Below, piece after piece: positions 1 to 64,000 of a stretch of DNA of 64,000 nt (positions are counted from its first letter, which is position 1; the number at the start of each line of letters is the position of its first letter). The notes beneath the pieces are model-generated. The model ran no database searches, had not been told where the DNA came from, and saw only the letters and a list, made by a program, of their open reading frames with translations. Position numbers and translations under genes: made by a program. The DNA comes from Alviniconcha marisindica (lineage: Eukaryota > Mollusca > Gastropoda > Provannidae): contig JABMCL010002111.1 in assembly GCA_018857735.1 (NCBI GenBank), positions 83,501-147,500 of the forward strand, read 5' to 3'.

Positions 1-27
1 CACAAGATGCAGGAAGACAAGACTTGT

Positions 28-276
28 GGCAGCAATGGCCGACAGTGGGGAGGTATCAGGCAGCAATGGCCGACAGTGGGGAGGTATCAGGCAGCAATGG
101 CCGACAGTGGGGAGGTATCAGGCAGCAATGGCCGACAGTGGGGAGGTATCAGGCAGCAATGGTCGACAGTGGGGAGGTATCAGGCAGCAATGGCCGACAG
201 TGGGGAGGTATCAGGTAGCAATGGCCGACAGTGGGGAGGTATCAGGCAGCAATGGCCGACAGTGGGGCGGTATTAG
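28..276. repeat. Minisatellite, 31-bp unit, about 8 copies
   Basis: Near-perfect tandem copies of GCAGCAATGGCCGACAGTGG plus an 11-bp remainder, in the intron beyond VPS8 exon 31. Open frames across it come from the repeat. It starts within 30 bases of the window edge, so its full length may be greater. Confidence 0.95.
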
Positions 277-398
277 GCAACTGACACAGTACAGCACCCT
301 TCCCTGCAGCCCCTCATTTTACTGCTGGCTTTTCACAGATTCAGACCAAATCGTTTATCAGTTTTTCATCGTTATCACATCCTTGAGCCCAACACTAC

Positions 399-58452
<58,054 letters not shown>

Positions 58453-58975
58453 GATGATTACGGAAGTATCGCGGCAGTGCCTTCCCTTGTATCGGGCACG
58501 CACGATCTGTGTGCAATCCAAATCCGGTTTGGGGTTTGGTGGAACCACAGAGCTACACAGTGGGTGGAACACAAAGCGACGCACGGTGTGGTGTCGGCAC
58601 TGCAGTGGGTGTCGGCGACACAAGTGGAATTTTAATGCTGTTCACTACCAAGACGCGCTTGTCGTTTGCATGTCACGATGATTTAGGAGCGGGGATAGAT
58701 TAGTGGTTACTCATGTTTGCTCCGGCACGTACTGTGTCAGTGTATCAGTGGGTGAGACAGGCTTTCAACACGGTAAACATTGGAGCCGTCTTGGAGAGCA
58801 TGTCTGGTTATTATTAACCAAATCAAAAGAGACCACGTGGGTAAGGAGAATAACTCACGATGATGACAGTTAACGTAACTACATGGTTATGTCTCTTTAC
58901 CCATGCCATTTCAATAACCTCCCCTTCTCTCCCCCCCCCCCCCCCCCCCCCCCACCCACCCAGCAAAGTCGGCCC
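58453..58975 (-). promoter_or_regulatory. Upstream region of VPS8 (5'UTR/promoter, not resolved)
   Basis: About 520 bp between the VPS8 start codon and the foldback element, so any core promoter should lie here unless a non-coding first exon is further up. CpG dinucleotides are more frequent than in the introns (for example around 58480-58640). No convincing TATA box or initiator can be assigned by eye. A C-run of about 27 lies at 58931-58953. Confidence 0.4.
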
Positions 58976-60515
58976 CAAACTCCAAGCACTGGTTTACGAC
59001 ATCCTTACGACTGCCGTATTTAGTTACGCCATAGGGTCCAGAAAACTGTCAGCTAACTGACGAGCAGTTTTTCAGTTGTTGGTGCTCAAACAGTGGTAAG
59101 TTCAAGTTGTTAAAACAACTCAAATAAAACAAGGCGTATCATTTATAGCCGCCAACAAAGTTTACACCAGCACAAATAAAACCACAATCGTTTGAATCGA
59201 AACGGCCACTCGGCTTTTTTTTTTTTTTAACCCGGGGTAGATGCGTCTCACGTTTACGTGCGTGCGTTGGCACTAGATTGCTTCTGCAGTCATATTAGTA
59301 CCCAAACTCCAAGCACTGGTTAAGTTACGACATCCTTCCTTCAACCACTGCCGTATTTAGTTACGCCATAGGTCCCAGAAAACTGTTGGCTAACGAGCAG
59401 TTTTTTGTTGGTGCTCAAACAGTAGAACGTTTGTTACGAAAAACTCAAATTAGACCAGACGTTTGTTTTATATGTTGCTTACGCCAGCCAGTCAGTATAA
59501 AACCAAAATCATTTGAATCGAGACGGAACTTCTTTTTTTACGCGGGGTGGATGTGCCTCATGTTTACGTGCGTGCTTGGGCGCTAGGTTGCTTCTACAGT
59601 CATAATTATTAGTACCCAAACCTTTCGGAGGGTGCTGACCGCGTCGCTGGACATGCGCGGAGATAAGATGCCCTCAGTGGTAACAAATCGATGGGAGGTC
59701 CCGGAAATCGATACTCGGTTGATTAGTACCCGAACCTTTCGGAGGTGCTGACCGCGTCGCTGGACAGCTGCGCGGAGATAAGGAGTGCCCCTTCAGTGGC
59801 ATAACTAAATCTGGCAGAGTTTGGAGGAAGGTGCCGGAAATCGATACTCAGAGTGTGATTAGTACCCGAACCTTTCGGAGGGTGCTGACCGCGTCGGTGG
59901 ACAGCTGCGCGGAGATAAAGAGTGCCCCTTCAGTGGCGTAACTAAATCTGGCAGAGTTTGGAGCATCGCTTTTCGGCACCTTCCTCCAAACTCTGCCAGA
60001 TTTAGTTACGCCACTGAAGGGGCACTCTTTATCTCCGCGCAGCTGTCCACTGACCGCGTAACTAAATCTGGCAGAGTCTGGAGGAAGGTGCCGGAAAGCG
60101 ATGCTCGGAGTGTGGTCCGAACATCGCTTTTCGGCACCTTCCTCCAAACTCTGCCAGATTTAGTTACGCCACTGAAGGGGCACTCTTTATCTCCGCGCAG
60201 CTGTCCACCGACGCGGTCAGCGCCCTCCGAAAGGTTTAGGTACTGATAAGACTATGGAAGCAACCTAGCGCCCAAGCACTCACGTAAACATGAGATGCAT
60301 CCACCCCGGGTAAAAAGAGTTCCGTCTTGATTCAAACGATTTTGCTTTTATTTGACATGGCGTAAACAACATGGTCAGTTATAAAACAAACGTCTGATAT
60401 AATTTGAGTTGTTTGTAACAAAAAACTGCTCGTAAGCTGACAGTTTTCTGGGACCTATGGCGTAACTAACTACGGCAGTGGTTGAAGGAAGGATGTCGTA
60501 AACCAGTGCTTGGCG
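58976..60515. mobile_element. Foldback element with long, internally repeated inverted arms
   Basis: Left arm begins CCAAGCACTGGTTTACGACA (58983) and the right arm ends with its reverse complement at 60515. Within the arms TAGTTACGCCATAGG, CAGAAAACTG, GAGCAGTTTTT and GTTTACGTG.GTGC words match in order. The left arm is present twice in tandem (58983-59298 and 59305-59610). The core (59611-60240) is several alternating direct and inverted copies of an AAATCTGGCAGAGTTTGGAG / GTGCCCCTTCAGTGG block. No open frame for a transposase. Confidence 0.9.
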
Positions 60516-60544
60516 TTTGAATCGGCCCTAGCCCATAGCCAGCT

Positions 60545-61257
60545 CAGCAGGGCGGCCGACTCCCAGGCCGTACTGGCGTTGAGCGATAGGTGAGGAGGGC
60601 TAAGAAGATGTCTTGCTTCAAGATTTCCGTTGTCCTCACCGCGCTCTCTCTGCTGCCCCGTTGCTCTGCGGGTAGTGGGGGCTCAGTGCTTCAGTGTGAT
60701 GTGCTGGAAACTGCATTACTTGGCCGGAGTTGGAGAATCAGTGCTCGAAACTCAGACGACGAGAACTGAGCTCCGTTAACTGAGACGACGACTTCGCCGG
60801 TACTCCATGCTGTGCGAAGAAGTTCGTCATCTTGCCGATGACAGCAGGTGTCGTCGTGCCAGGTAGGTAAGCGATATCAATGTATCTGGAGAATTAGTCA
60901 ATCTGGAAACTGACGGTTCTTGAAGTCACAGATGTCAACTGCCACTCTTTGGAAAGGTCTCTCTGGGAGGGTTGAGGGAAGCAGCGGCTCCTTAATCTGT
61001 GATGGTCTCTTCTCTATGCAGTGTCGGCAGGAGGCAACTCGTTCCTTGATGTTCCGCCTCGCCAATGCCTGGCCACCACACAGACTGTCTGGCACGTTCG
61101 CGACACTTCGCGATTCCAAGATGCCTGTCATGAATGCGTTCGAGGATTTCCTTCTCGTGGAAAAAGTAATGACGAGGCGGTCACCCTTCAACAGGGAGAC
61201 CGTTCCATGTGCTGAGCTCGTTTCTTTCTGCGAAGAGGTCTCTCGCTGCCAGTTTGA
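60545..61257 (-). pseudogene. Gypsy integrase
   Basis: Minus strand, in several frames: the zinc-binding part (HDRHLG..KC...ARQ..WWPG), the CRHCIEKRPSQIKEPLLPS linker, the catalytic-core start AVDICDF, the AYLPGTTTPAVIGKMTNFFA segment and HYPQSNGAAERA with the final Glu of the D-D-E triad. Numerous frameshifts. It ends abruptly at about 60540 next to the foldback element. Confidence 0.9.
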
Positions 61258-61936
61258 CATCTGTAACACATTGGTGTTAGGCCCTCTTTAACTATCACGA
61301 TGGGCGCCCTGCGAGGCCACATAATTTATCGATCGTCCTTGTTTTTAATGTTGGGGGAGTGATTATTATAAGGATCAGGTACAGCCGGACAGCGGTCACC
61401 GGGAGCGCGACAGGGCTCATCGAGAGATGGGCTGGACGTAACAAACCTCCCTTGGACGAAGCAACATGCTTCTTTTGATGTTGAAATTTATGGGCAAATG
61501 GAGGATGCCCCGAGCCGTGACGGGGGAGATAATCCCGGAGATACGGCGAAAGTGTATCGGGACGTACTGACCAGGTACCCCGGATGAGATCAGGCTCAGA
61601 TGAGGCTAAGATCAGGCTCAGATGAGGCAAAGATCAGGCTCGGTAGCTAGTGCTCAAGCTCGGCATTCTATAGAAGCTCTGCATTGGTAGCTGTAGAGAA
61701 AGCAGGAGCGCAAGCTCGGGATGGACTTTAGGGACGTGCCAGGAACTGATGGGGCATTGTTTCTTATATTTGATTTTCTTTGACTGAGAATGTTGGAACT
61801 GTTGACTGTTGATTTTATGTAAGAAGAAACGGAATAGAAGATCAGGAAAAAATAGACTATCGTTTTGGACTCGCTTTTATTTGAGTGACTGTAATTGTTT
61901 TGTTTGTCCGGTGTGTTTGTTGTAGTGTTACACATC
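61258..61936. mobile_element. Probable solo LTR, 671 bp, nested in the Gypsy pol
   Basis: Starts TGTAACAC (61262) and ends GTGTTACA (61932), flanked by a direct repeat CATC on both sides (61258-61261 and 61933-61936). TG..CA ends with a short inverted repeat and 4-bp target duplication fit an LTR left by recombination. It separates the RNase H linker from the integrase zinc-binding domain and has no coding content. Which strand it is on is undecided. Confidence 0.8.
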
Positions 61937-62665
61937 TTCTTTGTGGACTGGCCAGCCGTTGACGGTGTATTGCAGCGACATCGCCAAGTTGATGTCTTCC
62001 TTCGTGCGTTGCCTGATGAGCTCCAGTCTCTCATCAGACGGTGGCCATGACGAGGTCACAGCGCTCACATGCAGACTCACGTCTTCTTCCATGTCGCTTC
62101 GATCGGATCTCTGAAGAGGGCTTCTTGACAGAGCATCCGCGACAAGCATGCCCTTCCCCGGGTGGTACGTCGCTTCTGGCGTGAAGCGCATCAGCATGCG
62201 CTGACACCGAATCGGGGTCTCGGGCAGGTCCTTCTTGTTGATGAGTGGGACCAGGGGTTTGTGCTCTGTCAGTATGACGACGGATTCCAGGCCTACTGAG
62301 TACCTTTCACACTTTTCACACGCCCAGACCGAACCAAAGCATTCCTTTTCGTTCTGAGTCTATCCTTCTTCGGCTTTGTTGAGCGTTCTGGAACTGAATG
62401 CGACGGGACGTTGACATTCTGGGTGTTCCTGGAGTAGGACTGCTCCCGATCCATAGCTGCTAGCTTCTGCGCTTACAGTGGTTGGCTTAGTGGGGTCAAA
62501 GTCGGCGCTGTAGTCAACAGCGTCTTGACGCTGGCGAAGACTTCGGCTTGCGGAGGACCCCACTGCCACGCGGTTTCCTTCTCCAGCAGCTGGTTCAGGG
62601 GCTTCAGCACTGAAGACAGATTGGGCAGGTGACGGCACAGGTAATTCACCGTTCGCAGGTACCAT
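61937..62665 (-). pseudogene. Gypsy RNase H and linker
   Basis: VSAEASSYGSGAVLLQ and RPVAFSSRTLNKAE, then, after a frameshifted middle, YHPGKGMLVADALSRSPL, the usual sequence between RNase H and integrase in Gypsy-type elements. It ends at NGWPVHKED where the inserted LTR begins. Confidence 0.9.
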
Positions 62666-63403
62666 TTCTGCTCACTCACGTCCGTCGGCTGTGGCATTTG
62701 GACGACAGCTTCAACTTGTGACGAGTTAGGTTTCACACCATTCTTGTTGATGATAATGCCCCAAGAACTGAATCTGACTCTTGTGATATTCACTCTTGTC
62801 ATTGTTCAACTGTAGACCGACGTCTTGAAGTCTATTCTTGACCTGGTTCAGTAGGACAGTGTGCTCTTCTGTTGTCGCTGAATGACGGAGTATGTCGTCG
62901 AAGTAGCAGACGACGCCGTTGATGACAGATGTGATCTCATTCATGATCCTCTGAAATATCTCTGGAGCCGAACTGATGCCAAATGAAGAAGTACCTGTCG
63001 AATGGGGTTATGAATGTGGTCAGCTTCGCAGTCTCTGGATCTAGAGGAATCTGCCAGAACCCCGAGGCAGCATCGAGCTTGGAGAAGACGGATGAGCCCT
63101 TCAGTTGATGAATCACATCGTCCACGGTTGGGATCTTACGTAACGTTCTCTTCTCACCGCCTGGTTAAGTTTCTTCAGATCTACGCAGATCCGGATCTTG
63201 CCGTCAGGCTTGACGACTGGTACTATCGGAGCAACCCACTCTGTAGGTTCCGTCACAGCCTGGATGATCTTCCTTTCTTCCACCCTCTTCAGCTCTTCCT
63301 CAAATTTGCCTAGCAACGAGATGGGAATCCTTCTTGCTGTTGTCGCCGAGTATGGTATAGCGTCTTCTTTCAGCTGGATCTTCACGGGAGTGTACTTCGC
63401 CAA
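62473..63403 (-). pseudogene. Gypsy reverse transcriptase
   Basis: Segments in order: IRICVDLKKLNQAV, then (frame change) FSKLDAASGFWQIPLD, then (frame change) VVCYFDDIL with the catalytic DD pair near 62900, then the thumb region (NYLCRHLPNLSSVLKPLNQL). At least two frameshifts. Confidence 0.93.
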
Positions 63404-63587
63404 AATTCGCAGTGTTGACTCTCATGATTATCTGCATTGCACATGCCCTAGCTCTACTCAGCAGGATGTCTGTGTCATTACTGATGACATTGATTCTAAA
63501 TGGAACGTTCTTTGCCGTGACAATTTCAAATTGTCCCACGAACTTGCATTTCTCTCCCTGTGCTGTGCAGATTGATCTTGGTTGGTC

Positions 63588-63910
63588 CTAGTTTTGGCCT
63601 GATGACATTGCCTCCGTATCGATCTTAAACGAAACGTCTTGTTCAAATATATTCAGTGTATGACGCCATGGAGATCCCTGTTCACTCCCTAGGCCTACCG
63701 CTCCAAGAAAATAAGGCTCTGTTCCACTTACCTGTGGTTCTTCTGCGTAGCTCTGTGGCAGCCTTGCATGAACTTGGTTGACTGCTTTTGTAGACTGACA
63801 ACAACGCGCAAAATGTGACATCTTCTGGCACTTGTGACACTTCTTCCCTCTTGCAGGACAATTTCCCTGTTTGTGCACTGTTGCACACCTGGAACACTCG
63901 CTGTGACTGT
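63588..63910 (-). pseudogene. Gypsy gag zinc-knuckle and protease region
   Basis: Contains two cysteine-rich motifs; the second is CHKCQKMSHFARCC, a CX2CX4HX4C knuckle that binds RNA in gag proteins. Downstream, the protease active-site triplet is changed: KIDTEA in place of the expected DTGA/DTGS, which should abolish activity. Confidence 0.88.
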
Positions 63911-64000
63911 GAGCACCTGTGCCTGCATCAGTGGGCCTATCCCTATGGAATTTTCCCCTACTTCCAAAGTGTGTGGGACCACCCCTACCGCCACCAGATG

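Larger units (their letters stand above)
60540..64000 (-). pseudogene. Degenerate Ty3/Gypsy-type LTR retrotransposon (gag-pol)
   Basis: On the minus strand the order is gag zinc knuckles (about 63910-63790), aspartic protease (about 63650), reverse transcriptase (63403-62473), RNase H (62665-62200), linker with the LSR motif, and integrase (61257-60545). This order, with integrase after RNase H, identifies a Ty3/Gypsy-type element. Frameshifts and stops break pol repeatedly, and a probable solo LTR interrupts it. The 5' part runs off the right edge; the 3' part ends at the foldback element, with no LTR of its own seen. Confidence 0.93.

Noticed and set aside
61295..61630. 111-codon minus-strand frame inside the inserted LTR
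   Set aside because: The LTR-like borders explain the segment. The frame has no similarity to retroviral or retrotransposon domains.

Overview
Eukaryotic genomic DNA dominated by one large, intron-rich animal gene read on the minus strand. From about 58.45 kb down to 0.4 kb I can chain 31 exons with AG/GT splice borders and consistent phase into 1046 uninterrupted codons of VPS8, the CORVET-specific subunit that tethers early endosomes through Rab5/Vps21. The start, the N-terminal beta-propeller and most of the alpha-solenoid are inside the window. The last part of the gene, including the expected C-terminal RING-type domain, lies beyond position 1. The organism looks like a mollusc, probably a gastropod. 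This rests on the animal-type VPS8 sequence, the very high density of (CA)n and minisatellites, tRNA-headed SINEs, CR1-like LINE scraps and dispersed repeats carrying GGTCAAGGTCACAG motifs. It is an inference, not a proof.

Layout. 0.4-43 kb: exons 31 to 5 separated by introns made largely of tandem minisatellites (units of 19-99 bp, some more than 1 kb long), interrupted by SINEs (11.3, 18.2, 30.7, 38.0, 39.0 kb), LINE fragments (2.1, 3.4, 19.7-20.4, 36.7 kb) and a dispersed GGTCA-type repeat (7.5, 11.7 kb). 43.1-50.6 kb: a large intron with a 2.4 kb terminal-inverted-repeat element in an (AT)n tract, and a second 2.26 kb element with perfect 26 bp inverted ends. 50.66-52.76 kb: an inverted, strangely corrupted copy of that second element in the next intron. 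52.9-58.4 kb: more minisatellites, a minus-strand SINE and exons 3 to 1. 58.98-60.5 kb: a foldback element directly upstream of VPS8. 60.5-64 kb: a decayed Ty3/Gypsy-type retrotransposon on the minus strand (gag zinc knuckles, protease, RT, RNase H, integrase), with a probable solo LTR inserted between RNase H and integrase.

The most unusual pattern is that at least eight of the intronic minisatellite arrays contain a piece of the neighbouring VPS8 exon with its splice site, or a piece of exon interior. The units therefore repeat real exon edges and splice sites many times (exons 7, 8, 11, 12, 13, 19, 20, 22, and probably 30). Neither these exon-seeded arrays nor the palindrome with one degraded arm is explained by ordinary annotation. 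I found no other protein-coding host gene, no authentic tRNA or rRNA gene and no CRISPR array.
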